A stretch of DNA of 64,000 nucleotides from NCBI GenBank assembly GCA_026129095.1, contig JAHCIT010000002.1, positions 496,774 to 560,773 on the forward strand, written 5' to 3'. The DNA is from Deltaproteobacteria bacterium (GTDB lineage: Bacteria; JAGRBM01; JAHCIT01). The notes beneath the pieces are model-generated. The model had not been told where the DNA came from and searched no databases. It saw only the letters and a program-made list of their open reading frames with translations. Below are positions 46,482-54,789 of the stretch, piece by piece; position 1 is the stretch's first letter; every line of letters starts with the position of its first letter. The position numbers were made by a program, and so were the translations under genes.

Positions 46482-47171
46482 TCAGGAAAGTATTACTGCC
46501 GCTGCTGAAACAGCAGCCGTTTCTGCCCGAAGTGTGGAGGGTACGAGATGGGCAAGCTGGTAGCCTGTCCTGCGAAACCGCTCCAGTTCCCCTGGCGACC
46601 ATCCACCTTCGGGGCCGACCATGAGGGAGAGTTCGGAATCCAGTATCAAGCCAGACAGCGGGACTGAATTCCCGCGCCCGGGAATTTCAAGAATGATGGG
46701 GTGCATATCCAGTATGTCGTCGAGGGTCTTGGCTTCCAGCCAGACCGGAATTGTCACCCGTCCTGACTGCTCGACGGCCCGGATCATTACCCGGCGAATC
46801 CGTTCGGCGCTCCGCGGATGTGCGTTCGTCCGGTCGGCACGGAATACACCAATTCGCTCCGCACCCAGCTCGGTCAGCTTTTCTGCAGCCCAGTCAAAGC
46901 GCGCCGGTTCGATGGCTGGTATCCAGACAGTGAGCTTCTTCCGTGGCACTGGAGGTGCCGGAAGTTCGGTGGAAGGGTCGGGTGTCACGGTAAATCGGCG
47001 TGCATTCCGGTCTATGCGACAGGCGCAGCGATATCCGCTTTCATTGAAGCATTCGACAACTTCACCTGCCTCAAGGCGAACAGCTGCCAGATGAGAGGCG
47101 AGCTCGCCCGTTATGATGGTGCCATCCGCTGATGGTGGTGGAACTTCCGGTGGCCAGTAAAAGCGATGCAT
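46482..47171 (-). CDS. rsmE: 16S rRNA (uracil-1498-N3)-methyltransferase
   Basis: The protein has 229 residues. It methylates U1498 in the 3' minor domain of 16S rRNA with S-adenosylmethionine. It has an N-terminal PUA-like region (MHRFYWPPEVPP, then GELASHLAAVRLEAGE) and a SPOUT knot at the C-terminus (SLMVGPEGGWSPGELERFR, then STLRAETAAVSAA). Both regions are diagnostic for RsmE. It is 89 bases upstream of the RDD gene on the same strand. Confidence 0.93.
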   Translation of the reverse strand: MHRFYWPPEVPPPSADGTIITGELASHLAAVRLEAGEVVECFNESGYRCACRIDRNARRFTVTPDPSTELPAPPVPRKKLTVWIPAIEPARFDWAAEKLTELGAERIGVFRADRTNAHPRSAERIRRVMIRAVEQSGRVTIPVWLEAKTLDDILDMHPIILEIPGRGNSVPLSGLILDSELSLMVGPEGGWSPGELERFRRTGYQLAHLVPSTLRAETAAVSAAAVILS

Positions 47172-47305
47172 CGTCCGGGAGTGTCTCCCGGTTTAAAGGA
47201 AAAGAAAACCGGACTTTCGTCGGAATGATCAACTGCCAGGCAGAGGTTTGCCCTTTTACCCGGTCAGCCGTTAGGGTTTTGCTGAAAGGCGGGGAGCCTT
47301 CCGGG

Positions 47306-48352
47306 ATGAATGCCATCTGGGAGGCCCACGACCCGGGCGACCACATGAAAATTTTTGAAGGACGATTCGATCTCGAGGGGATTGAGCGGATCCAGACCCC
47401 GCTTCCGTTTCCCCCTATGCATATCAACAGCTATCTGATCCTGGGTCGTGAACCTATCCTTATCGATACGGGCATGCGGACCGAACCGGCATGGAAGGCC
47501 CTGAACGACAACCTTGCCCTCTATGGCCTCAAGGTTGAGGATATACGGCACCTTCTCATCACTCATGGCCATATTGACCATTACGGACAGGGACGGCGTA
47601 TCCAGCAGGCATCTGGTTGCCGGGTTTATGCACACGAACTGGAGCGTTACCACATGGAGGAGCATTTTTACTCCAAGGTAAGGCCCGATAGTCCCTATCT
47701 GGAATTTTTCCGGGAATGGGGTGTGCCAGCAGACCTGATCGAAAAGGCATTCAGTGCACAGCGGGTAGAAGGAGTGGTCAGGGAGGATCTCAAGGTTGAT
47801 CATCCCTGGAAGGACGGCGACCTTCTGAAGTTCAGTGATGTGGAACTGAGATGCGTATGGGTGCCGGGACACGCTGTTGGCCACACGGTACTGATTGAAG
47901 AGCGCCGGGGCGTGATGTTTTCGGCCGACCATCTGCTGCCGGACATTTCTCCGGTACCGCTGCTCAACTTCATCGATCCGGACAAGAAGGAAAAAACCCG
48001 GTCGCTCGTCGACTATGTGAAATCGCTCTACAAGGTGAGAAATCTCGCCGTCACGGTGGCACTTCCCTCACATGGAGAACCGATACCTGACATCCGGGCA
48101 CTGATCGACAGCTACGCACTCCACCGGAACCGGCGATATCTCAAGATACGGAACATCATCGAAGAGCATGGACCGATGACAGCCTATCAGGTGTCCGAGC
48201 ATGTGTTTGATCCGAACCGGGCACGAATGCTGATGCATCTCACCATGAGCGAGACGATCGGTTTTCTTGAGTTGATGGATGCCGACGGGCTTCTGCGGAT
48301 TGAAAAACGGGATGGGCTTCTGTACTATTCGATCGCACCGGATACGGACTGA
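47306..48352 (+). CDS. Metallo-beta-lactamase-fold hydrolase with C-terminal winged helix
   Basis: The protein has 348 residues from the ATG at 47306, after GGGGAG; an upstream start at 47132 overlaps rsmE on the other strand. The MBL fold has LIDTG, the metal motif THGHIDHYGQG (HxHxDH), a His in VPGHAVGHTVL and an Asp/His in SADHLL. The C-terminal 80 residues look like a winged helix (IRNIIEEHGPMTAYQVSEHVF, then YYSIAPDTD), as in the LACTB2 and related hydrolases. It starts a co-directional run with the dodecins, SDR and ABC genes. Confidence 0.82.
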   Translation: MNAIWEAHDPGDHMKIFEGRFDLEGIERIQTPLPFPPMHINSYLILGREPILIDTGMRTEPAWKALNDNLALYGLKVEDIRHLLITHGHIDHYGQGRRIQQASGCRVYAHELERYHMEEHFYSKVRPDSPYLEFFREWGVPADLIEKAFSAQRVEGVVREDLKVDHPWKDGDLLKFSDVELRCVWVPGHAVGHTVLIEERRGVMFSADHLLPDISPVPLLNFIDPDKKEKTRSLVDYVKSLYKVRNLAVTVALPSHGEPIPDIRALIDSYALHRNRRYLKIRNIIEEHGPMTAYQVSEHVFDPNRARMLMHLTMSETIGFLELMDADGLLRIEKRDGLLYYSIAPDTD

Positions 48353-48379
48353 TTTCAGGGAAAAGACAGGTGTCAGCTC

Positions 48380-48601
48380 ATGCGGATTGCCAAAATCAGG
48401 GAACTCGAAGGTGCCAGTCCGGTTTCATACGAGGATGCAGCAGCGCAGGTGATTCGGCGTGCTTCAAAGACCGTTACCGGCATTACCGGCTTCCAGGTGC
48501 TCAAGAAGCTTGCGGTGGTCGAAAAGGGAAAGATCGTCGAATACCGGGTTCGCATGGGACTTATTTTTGAACTGGCACCGAATCTTGAATCGCACTGGTA
48601 G
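48380..48601 (+). CDS. Dodecin-family protein 1
   Basis: The protein has 73 residues and follows the dodecin pattern: VAKI-like start (RIAKIRELEGASPVSYEDA), a helix ending ASKTVTGITGF, then beta-strands QVLKKLAVVEKGKIVEYRVRMGLIFEL. Dodecins are 12-subunit flavin-storing shells. The Trp that stacks on flavin in Halobacterium and Thermus dodecins (at the position just before F in the WFEV pattern) is Gly here (TGFQV). The protein may thus bind a different ligand or bind flavin differently. It is 31 bases upstream of a second dodecin. Confidence 0.78.
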   Translation: MRIAKIRELEGASPVSYEDAAAQVIRRASKTVTGITGFQVLKKLAVVEKGKIVEYRVRMGLIFELAPNLESHW

Positions 48602-48632
48602 TTTGCAGCGGAATCTTGAAGGGACACAGTAA

Positions 48633-48845
48633 ATGGCCATCTCCAGCGTGACAGAAGTGATCGGTGCCAGTTCGAAGGGCTGGCAGGATGCAAGCGAAAA
48701 GGCACTTGAGCGGGCGAACCAGACTCTGCGCAATATAGTTGGGTTTGAGGTCGTTTCTGAGAAAGCCAAGGTCGAAAACGGCAAGATCCGTGAATACCGC
48801 GTTCAGCTCAAGATCACATTCATTCTTGAAGACAAGAAGAAGTAG
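48633..48845 (+). CDS. Dodecin-family protein 2
   Basis: The protein has 70 residues: SSVTEVIGASSKGWQDASEKALERANQ, then TLRNIVGFEVVSEKAKVENGKIREYRV and QLKITFILED. It is closer to the common bacterial dodecin form (AKVENGKIREYRV) than dodecin 1. The flavin-stacking Trp is again replaced by Gly (VGFEV); a Trp occurs earlier at GW. The ATG follows AAGGGA. Two different dodecins in tandem could form mixed shells. The SDR gene follows after 65 bases. Confidence 0.82.
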   Translation: MAISSVTEVIGASSKGWQDASEKALERANQTLRNIVGFEVVSEKAKVENGKIREYRVQLKITFILEDKKK

Positions 48846-48910
48846 ATAATTCGCTCCGTGTGCTTAAGGACCATCCCCTGCCGTTCTATGATACGGCGGG
48901 GAGGATGCAT

Positions 48911-49771
48911 ATGGCCCGGCTGGAAAAACAGGTTGTCCTCATCACGGGGTGCTCAAGCGGAATTGGCAGGGCGCTGGCTCTTGAGTTTCATGCGCACGGA
49001 CACCGGGTATTTGCTACTGCCCGCAAGCTGACATCCCTGACGGAACTTGAGACAGCCGGAATGGAAATCCGGCAACTGGATGTGACAAATTCTCAATCCA
49101 TACGCTCTGCGGTCAACTCTGTCGTGCAGGAAACCGGCCGGCTCGATATAGTGGTAAACAATGCGGGGATACTCGTCGTGGGGCCGCTGGCTGAAATTTC
49201 CATTGATGATTTCCGGGCCGAATTCGAGACCAACGTTACGGGTGCGCTTGCTGTTGTCCAGGCTGCTGTAGTGCATATGCACCGCCAGGGTGGAGGACGC
49301 ATAGTGAACGTTGGCAGCGTATCGGCCGAGCTGGCAACGCCATTTTCAGGCGCGTACTGTGCGAGCAAAGCGGCGCTGCATACATTAACGGATGTTTTGC
49401 GAATCGAACTGGAACCATTTGGAATAGAGACCATTCTGGTTGCTCCCGGAGCGGTGAAATCATCAATCGATACGGGCGCTCGGCGCTATGCGGAAAAATA
49501 TCGTTCAGCAGAATCGATTTATCATCCGGTGTCGAAACAGATCGAACGGCGCGCCGGGGCTTCGCAGGAGCGTCCAATGACGGCCGAAGCATTCGCCCGC
49601 AGATTTGTGCAGATGGTAACGGCGGCAAAAGCTCCACGCATGGTTCGTATTGGGCGTGAAGCGTGGATATTCCCCGTTGTGAAGGCAGGTCTTCCTGCCG
49701 GCACCAGGGACCGGTTGCTGTCACGGGCATTCGGACTGGGGAAACTCAAAGGGCAGGTTCCCCGGCGGTGA
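48911..49771 (+). CDS. Short-chain dehydrogenase/reductase
   Basis: The protein has 286 residues from the ATG at 48911, seven bases after GGGGAGG; ATGs at 48905 and 48860 are alternatives. Motifs are TGCSSGIG near residue 13, NNAG, the catalytic Ser in GSVSAELATPFSG and YCASK. The C-terminal extension (RRAGASQERPMTAEAFARRFV) resembles SDRs acting on larger lipophilic substrates, such as retinol-type or 17-beta-hydroxysteroid dehydrogenases. Its stop overlaps the GTG of the next ABC ATPase gene, so they are translationally coupled. Confidence 0.82.
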   Translation: MARLEKQVVLITGCSSGIGRALALEFHAHGHRVFATARKLTSLTELETAGMEIRQLDVTNSQSIRSAVNSVVQETGRLDIVVNNAGILVVGPLAEISIDDFRAEFETNVTGALAVVQAAVVHMHRQGGGRIVNVGSVSAELATPFSGAYCASKAALHTLTDVLRIELEPFGIETILVAPGAVKSSIDTGARRYAEKYRSAESIYHPVSKQIERRAGASQERPMTAEAFARRFVQMVTAAKAPRMVRIGREAWIFPVVKAGLPAGTRDRLLSRAFGLGKLKGQVPRR

Positions 49772-50589
49772 ATCCGGAAGGTGGAAGACTCGGCAGCAGC
49801 CCGCCGGTGATCCGGCTGGTCAATGTCACTAAACGATTCGGCCGCAAGGCGGCGCTGGACAAGGTTTCGCTGGAGCTGGGAGCGGGCGAAGTGGTTGGCG
49901 TTTTGGGGCCGAATGGTGCCGGCAAAAGCACTCTGCTCAAGCTTGTGACAGGAATTTATGCTCCTTTGGAGGGCAAGATCGAGATTTTTGGCCTCGATCG
50001 GTACCGTGACGGAAAAAAAATCCGTCAGAGGGTTTCCTATGTTCCGGACAATCCTTACCTGCCACCACAATTCTCCCCGCGCCAGTGGATTGATCTGGTG
50101 GGACGTATTTACCGGGTAGCCTCAGAAATCCGCCTTAAGCGGCTGGACGAGCTGCTGGATCTTTTCTCCCTGAAGGAGGTTGCCGACAAACCGCTCCAGG
50201 CCGTGTCAAATGGCCAGTACAAAAAGACGGCCCTGGCCGGGGGCTTCATGAGTGGTTGTGAGCTGCTCGTATTCGATGAGCCATTTACAGGGGAGATTGA
50301 CCCGCCCGCTCAGCTCGCGTTCAAGGAGCTTGTTCGTTCCTGGAACGGGTTTCCGGGCCACCTTGTGCTTCTGACTACCCAGATTGTCGATCAGGCTGAA
50401 AAGCTTTGTGACCGGATTCTGCTCATTCACGATGGGCATATAGTTGCTGGCGATCTTACAGCTTCGTTCCGTGAGCGTTTCGGCGGCCGCAGCCTGGAAG
50501 AAATCCTCCTCGATTTTTCCGGAGTTACGGTGAAACCGGAAGATTTTGTCCAGAATGTGTTTGGAGTGCTGCCGAAGGGAGAGGCCTGA
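49768..50589 (+). CDS. ABC transporter ATP-binding protein (ABC-2 type)
   Basis: The protein has 273 residues from GTG at 49768, which overlaps the SDR stop; a start at 49663 would read into the SDR. Walker A is GPNGAGKST, the signature is AVSNGQYKK in place of LSGGQ, and Walker B is LLVFDEPFTGE with the catalytic Glu, followed by DQAEKLCDRILLIHDG with the family's D/H-loop pattern. The unusual Asn in the signature is seen in some ABC-2-type and exopolysaccharide exporters. The permease gene begins two bases later, so the pair forms one transporter; substrate unknown. Confidence 0.88.
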   Translation: MNPEGGRLGSSPPVIRLVNVTKRFGRKAALDKVSLELGAGEVVGVLGPNGAGKSTLLKLVTGIYAPLEGKIEIFGLDRYRDGKKIRQRVSYVPDNPYLPPQFSPRQWIDLVGRIYRVASEIRLKRLDELLDLFSLKEVADKPLQAVSNGQYKKTALAGGFMSGCELLVFDEPFTGEIDPPAQLAFKELVRSWNGFPGHLVLLTTQIVDQAEKLCDRILLIHDGHIVAGDLTASFRERFGGRSLEEILLDFSGVTVKPEDFVQNVFGVLPKGEA

Positions 50590-50591
50590 GT

Positions 50592-52406
50592 GTGCTGACC
50601 GGTATTGGCTTGCCAAAAACCGGACCGGCAATGCCGCTGGATCTCGCCGGCTTTCCCGGCCGTCCATTACAGGGCAGCGAAGGGCTCGTCGCCGGAGGAG
50701 GCTTGCTCCTGTCGGCCGTGCTGGGTTCGTCACTGGGACGAATGACTGCCGCGACGGAACTGGGATGGTTGCCATTTCTAGTACTGCTCGCCGCCGTGCT
50801 GCCGATGTTTCCCTATATTGTTGCCCTTTTGGGTTTGCGGCTCCGGACAGGTCCATTTGCACGGGACACAGTTGCTCTTCCGTTGGCGCCCGAAGAGCGC
50901 TGGCGGATTCTCGGTCTGGGACCGATTCCGTGGTTCGGCATTGGCCCGCTCGTGCTCGTATTTGGAGCCTCTTTCGTGTTGTCGGCTGCAGCAGCGAGCG
51001 GTGGTGAAGTGGCCCGGTTTGCAGTAGCGGTTTTTTTGGGTCTCTGCGGGGCAGTGGTCTTGGAGAGCATGATCGTAATTGGACTTTTGCTGCCGGTGCG
51101 AGTTCTAGCACTGGCTGTACCGGCGGGAACGGTATTCCTGTTCGTACTGCCAATGGCATTTTACTTGCTGGCGCTGACCGGAAAACTCGCGGGGCTCGTT
51201 CAAGACCGGGAGCGGCTGTTTCCGGTGATTGCCTGGGCAGAAGATCTTTACCGGATGCCCTGGTTTTCACTGGTGGTGGCGGTTTGCCTTTACGTAATTA
51301 TCCGGCAGTTTCGTACGGTCCTGATAGAATTCCGTCTCACATCGGAGCGCATGGCCCGGGAAAACGAGTATCTGACAGGAGATTCGTTTCTGGCCGTTAT
51401 GGGGCGAATGGTGTCGGCGCGTAGTTCCGGTGATGCCGCTCCAGTAGATATGTGGAGGCGACTGCTGGGACGAAAGGAGGTTTCCCTTTCGGAGCCTGCC
51501 TATGATGTGCTGGGAACAAGGGGAGAGTTCATTCATGCCCAGATAGAACTGCTTACGTTTCAGCGGATGTCCCGGAATGTCATTTTCCAGATGACCTGGC
51601 GTCCTGTTCTAGCCCTGCTGCCGGCAGTGCTTATTCTGGTATTCATTGGCTTGACGCAAGGGTGGAATGCCGCCGGCGGCGCTGCAGTTTATGTCCTGCC
51701 GCTTTTGGGTGGCCTGTCGGTGGGTGGAGCGGTTGCCACGGCGTTCCTGAGCGGTGATCTCTATGGCGGCCGGATTGGCGGGCTCCAGTCGGCTATGTCG
51801 GGCCGGGGAGATCCGCGCCTCATGCCTTGGGCCTGGATGCCGGGAGTTGCGGATCGTCTTTACCGGCCGCTGGCTGGATATGTAATACGAATTGCCCGTT
51901 ATGCTGTGCCAAGTGGAACAGCACTGGCATCGCTGCTGGCAGTTGCTGTGATGACTGCCTCCGGATCGGATTCTGCTTGGCTTCTGGCGGCGGCTGCTAC
52001 GTTTGGAGCCCTCGGTGCACTGCTGGCGATGTTCTCGTTCATGCTCCGGACACCGCTCCGCACAATGTTTTTTTACCGCTTTTCGGACCGGGACGAAGGC
52101 GTCTCGGCAGTTTTCCGGTCATTCACCATCATGGTGACAGTCTTGCTTTTTATTCTGCTTTTGGCGGCGATCGGACTTGCCGCCGTCTATGGGATGGCCG
52201 TTTTTTTCGGATCGGGACTGATCGGAGTGATAATTCTTTTGTATCTGCTAGTGCCGCTGCTTTTATTGGTAGCGGCAGGAGTACTGAACCTGTATGTGGC
52301 TGTTGAACGGAGCCGTTATCGGGCTGGCCAGAGAGACATTGAAGGGCGGCCGCCTTTTTGGGGACTATTATCCGGTTCGGCAGCCATTCGTTCGGCAAGG
52401 CGTTAG
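50592..52406 (+). CDS. Large multi-pass membrane protein, likely permease of the adjacent ABC ATPase
   Basis: The protein has 604 residues with a GTG start at 50592, two bases after the ATPase stop. About 12 hydrophobic segments are present, in two groups (residues 30-260 and 330-585) separated by a polar loop of about 70 residues (RLTSERMARENEYL, then RRLLGRKEVSLSEP). This two-part arrangement resembles a duplicated ABC-2-type permease. I cannot name the family by sequence. Its position and coupling make a role with the ATPase likely. It converges with the CsgG-like lipoprotein gene, whose stop is eight bases away. Confidence 0.65.
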   Translation: MLTGIGLPKTGPAMPLDLAGFPGRPLQGSEGLVAGGGLLLSAVLGSSLGRMTAATELGWLPFLVLLAAVLPMFPYIVALLGLRLRTGPFARDTVALPLAPEERWRILGLGPIPWFGIGPLVLVFGASFVLSAAAASGGEVARFAVAVFLGLCGAVVLESMIVIGLLLPVRVLALAVPAGTVFLFVLPMAFYLLALTGKLAGLVQDRERLFPVIAWAEDLYRMPWFSLVVAVCLYVIIRQFRTVLIEFRLTSERMARENEYLTGDSFLAVMGRMVSARSSGDAAPVDMWRRLLGRKEVSLSEPAYDVLGTRGEFIHAQIELLTFQRMSRNVIFQMTWRPVLALLPAVLILVFIGLTQGWNAAGGAAVYVLPLLGGLSVGGAVATAFLSGDLYGGRIGGLQSAMSGRGDPRLMPWAWMPGVADRLYRPLAGYVIRIARYAVPSGTALASLLAVAVMTASGSDSAWLLAAAATFGALGALLAMFSFMLRTPLRTMFFYRFSDRDEGVSAVFRSFTIMVTVLLFILLLAAIGLAAVYGMAVFFGSGLIGVIILLYLLVPLLLLVAAGVLNLYVAVERSRYRAGQRDIEGRPPFWGLLSGSAAIRSARR

Positions 52407-52414
52407 GCCATGTT

Positions 52415-53383
52415 TTATTTTCCAGGACAAACTGCGAAACGCCTGATTCGGCGGGCCAGTTTTTCTGCGTCTTCTTCCAGCCGCTTTTCCGTTGAGCTGA
52501 TCTTGTCAGTATAAAGAATACGGCGGGTATTTGTGTCGATGATTGTCGTATTGATAATGAACGTTCCTGACAGCCGGGAAACACTACCTCGGACCAGTGT
52601 ATCGACCTGAGCACTTCGGGCCAGTTCCACCTGGCAGGCCTCGGTCGCACAGCTATCCTTCACATTAAGCTGACGGGCGGCGTCTTCAAGTATCTCCGGT
52701 CCGACTATTCTCACGCAGGCAGCATGCTGAATTTCAGTCGTGAAGCGGCGGAAGATGGCCTCAAGCTCTTTATCACTCGCATCTCCCTGACCGGAAAATG
52801 GATACACCGATAGACTGGCCCGGCCATCAGAAGGCGGCAGGTTGGCAACTGTCCGGAACACCTGCTTTTTGGCCGGATCGGGCGGTCGCTTCTTCAGTTC
52901 GAGGCTGTCGGCGAATGCCGACAGGTTTGCTGATCGTGTGTAGGCGTTCACGAGCCGGGCAGAAACATAGTCCGCCATCCGGATGCTGAGACAGGCCTCC
53001 AGCCATATGCCTTCCTGGATTCGGATTTCATCCACTGCCTGCTGCTTGTCAGATAACTGGAGAATCAATGTTGAATCAACGCAGTTGAGCACCACTTTGG
53101 AAATCAGATCATGATACTGCGAGGCATCGCGAACGACGGTGTAACCGGCCCGCTGCATCTTCGCCCGGAACGTGTCTTCCCAGACTCCGGAAATGCTGTC
53201 CCTGGCGCGGAGGTTGGTAAACTCCACTGAGCCATCGGGGATGAGGATCACGACCTCATATATGGATGAATTGAAAGGGCGCACCAGTTCTGGAGAGGCT
53301 GGAAGGCGTCCGGCACAGGCGACCAATAATGCCAGGCAGCTAGGCAGCAGTAGGCAGCGCAATGATATGGGAAACACTCTCAT
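52415..53383 (-). CDS. Lipoprotein with CsgG/LpoB-like C-terminal region
   Basis: The protein has 322 residues from the ATG at 53383. It has a lipoprotein signal with CLALLVACAG, giving a lipidated Cys about residue 23. Residues 190-310 follow a pattern seen in CsgG and related outer membrane proteins: ASLSVYPFSGQGD, CVRIVGPEILEDAARQL, CATEACQVELARSAQVDTLVRGSVSRLSGTFI and IIDTNTRRIL. That domain is found in curli secretion, LpoB-type activators and several deltaproteobacterial lipoproteins. No curli subunit genes are near. Function at the outer membrane is inferred. Confidence 0.55.
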   Translation of the reverse strand: MRVFPISLRCLLLPSCLALLVACAGRLPASPELVRPFNSSIYEVVILIPDGSVEFTNLRARDSISGVWEDTFRAKMQRAGYTVVRDASQYHDLISKVVLNCVDSTLILQLSDKQQAVDEIRIQEGIWLEACLSIRMADYVSARLVNAYTRSANLSAFADSLELKKRPPDPAKKQVFRTVANLPPSDGRASLSVYPFSGQGDASDKELEAIFRRFTTEIQHAACVRIVGPEILEDAARQLNVKDSCATEACQVELARSAQVDTLVRGSVSRLSGTFIINTTIIDTNTRRILYTDKISSTEKRLEEDAEKLARRIRRFAVCPGK

Positions 53384-53477
53384 AGGGCACTGTTTAGGAA
53401 GGCAGACACATTGAGTCAACGCTAAAACAGCCAGGGGCGGCTTCCTTGCCGCCCCTGACCTGAAATTGGAAATATGC

Positions 53478-54773
53478 TTACCGTTTCTTCTTCGGACTTG
53501 GCCTTTTCGTCGTCGCCTTCTTTGCCTTTACGGGTTTCCTCGCTGTTACCTTCTTCGCTGGCTTTTTTGCCGGTCTCGAAGAAATCCTGCCAGCGGGAAT
53601 GCCTTTCGGTACAACCGTGGATGGGCCTATCAGGATATCCGCCAGATGGCGGCGGTGATGACGCCCATCGCCAAACAGGAACTGGTTCATCTGCTGACGC
53701 TTGAAATAGATGTGGACGTCACACTCCCAGGTGAAACCGATTCCACCGTGAAACTGGACACTGCGGCCCGAGCAGAACCAGCCGCATTCGGCAGCGGCCG
53801 CCTTGGCCATGCGGGCGTACTTTTCGGCATTTTCGGGTTCGTGATCGATGGCGCAGGCCGCGTTATATACCAGCGACCTGACCTGGTCGATTTCGCACAT
53901 CATGTTGACGATGGGATGCTTGACGGCCTGGAAGAAACCAATGGGCCGTCCGAACTGCTCTCTTACTTTTGCATATTCAACGGTGGTCTTGAGCTGCCAC
54001 TCGGCGGCACCCGCCGAATCGGCAGCAACCGCCGTCCAGATGCTGGGGAGAGCCCTCTGGAGTACAGCCAGTCCCTTTCCGGGACCTGCCACGACGGCGT
54101 TTCCCGGGACCCGCACATTGCTGAAGTTGATCGTTCCCTGCTCTCGCGTCAGGTCCACAATTCGGTCGGCCTTGATCTTGATACCGGCTTCGCGGACGGG
54201 AATGGCGAACAGGGCAATCCCCTGCGGACTGTGGGCAGAGACCACCAGAAAGTCCGCCTTGGGTGCATCCAGCACATATGCAGCGGTACCATTCAGGGTA
54301 AATCCACCTCCGCCGGAAGATTTCGCTTCTAGGGGAGCATCGCCCGGTTCCCATGAACCGTCAGAGTTGGTTATCGCGAGAGTGGCCGCTTCCCCTTCGG
54401 CGATTCGTCCCATCCAGGCATAGGCTTCCGGTGTCTTGCATTCCCTGAGCACAAAGGTTGACAGCAGGGTAGAAAGAAGTGGAGCTGGTAGTGCGTGCGC
54501 GCCAGCCTCCTCGACTAGGGCGGCAACTGCCACCATACCGAGGCCCGGCCCGCCTGCTTCCTCGGGAATGGCAAGCGCAGGCCATCCCAGCTCGCTGATT
54601 TTCTTCCAGGTGTTTTCATCGAAGCGCCGCCATCCATCACGCTCGTACGCGGTGCGGTCACCGATAATCTGGCGAAGTTTTTCTATGGAGCAGTGTTCAT
54701 CTAGGAACTTCCGCGCCTGCTGCTGAAGCATCTGCTCGTTGGAACCGAAACCAAAATCCTTGGGCTGTGTCAT
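53478..54773 (-). CDS. Acyl-CoA dehydrogenase with lysine-rich C-terminal tail
   Basis: The protein has 431 residues from the ATG at 54773, nine bases after AAGGAAGG; an earlier start at 54818 is less likely. It contains the three-domain dehydrogenase fold with FAD segment patterns including WPALAIPEEAGGPGLGMV and, near the end, FHGGIGFTWECDVHIYFKR. It oxidises an acyl-CoA alpha-beta bond. The last 35 residues after the domain end (ILIGPSTVVPKG) are Lys/Pro/Ala-rich (AKKPAKKVTARKPVKAKK, then RPSPKKKR), histone H1-like, and not part of the family. It is 16 bases after the next gene upstream and likely forms a heteromeric complex with it. Confidence 0.88.
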   Translation of the reverse strand: MTQPKDFGFGSNEQMLQQQARKFLDEHCSIEKLRQIIGDRTAYERDGWRRFDENTWKKISELGWPALAIPEEAGGPGLGMVAVAALVEEAGAHALPAPLLSTLLSTFVLRECKTPEAYAWMGRIAEGEAATLAITNSDGSWEPGDAPLEAKSSGGGGFTLNGTAAYVLDAPKADFLVVSAHSPQGIALFAIPVREAGIKIKADRIVDLTREQGTINFSNVRVPGNAVVAGPGKGLAVLQRALPSIWTAVAADSAGAAEWQLKTTVEYAKVREQFGRPIGFFQAVKHPIVNMMCEIDQVRSLVYNAACAIDHEPENAEKYARMAKAAAAECGWFCSGRSVQFHGGIGFTWECDVHIYFKRQQMNQFLFGDGRHHRRHLADILIGPSTVVPKGIPAGRISSRPAKKPAKKVTARKPVKAKKATTKRPSPKKKR

Positions 54774-54789
54774 GGTTCGTTTTCCTTCC

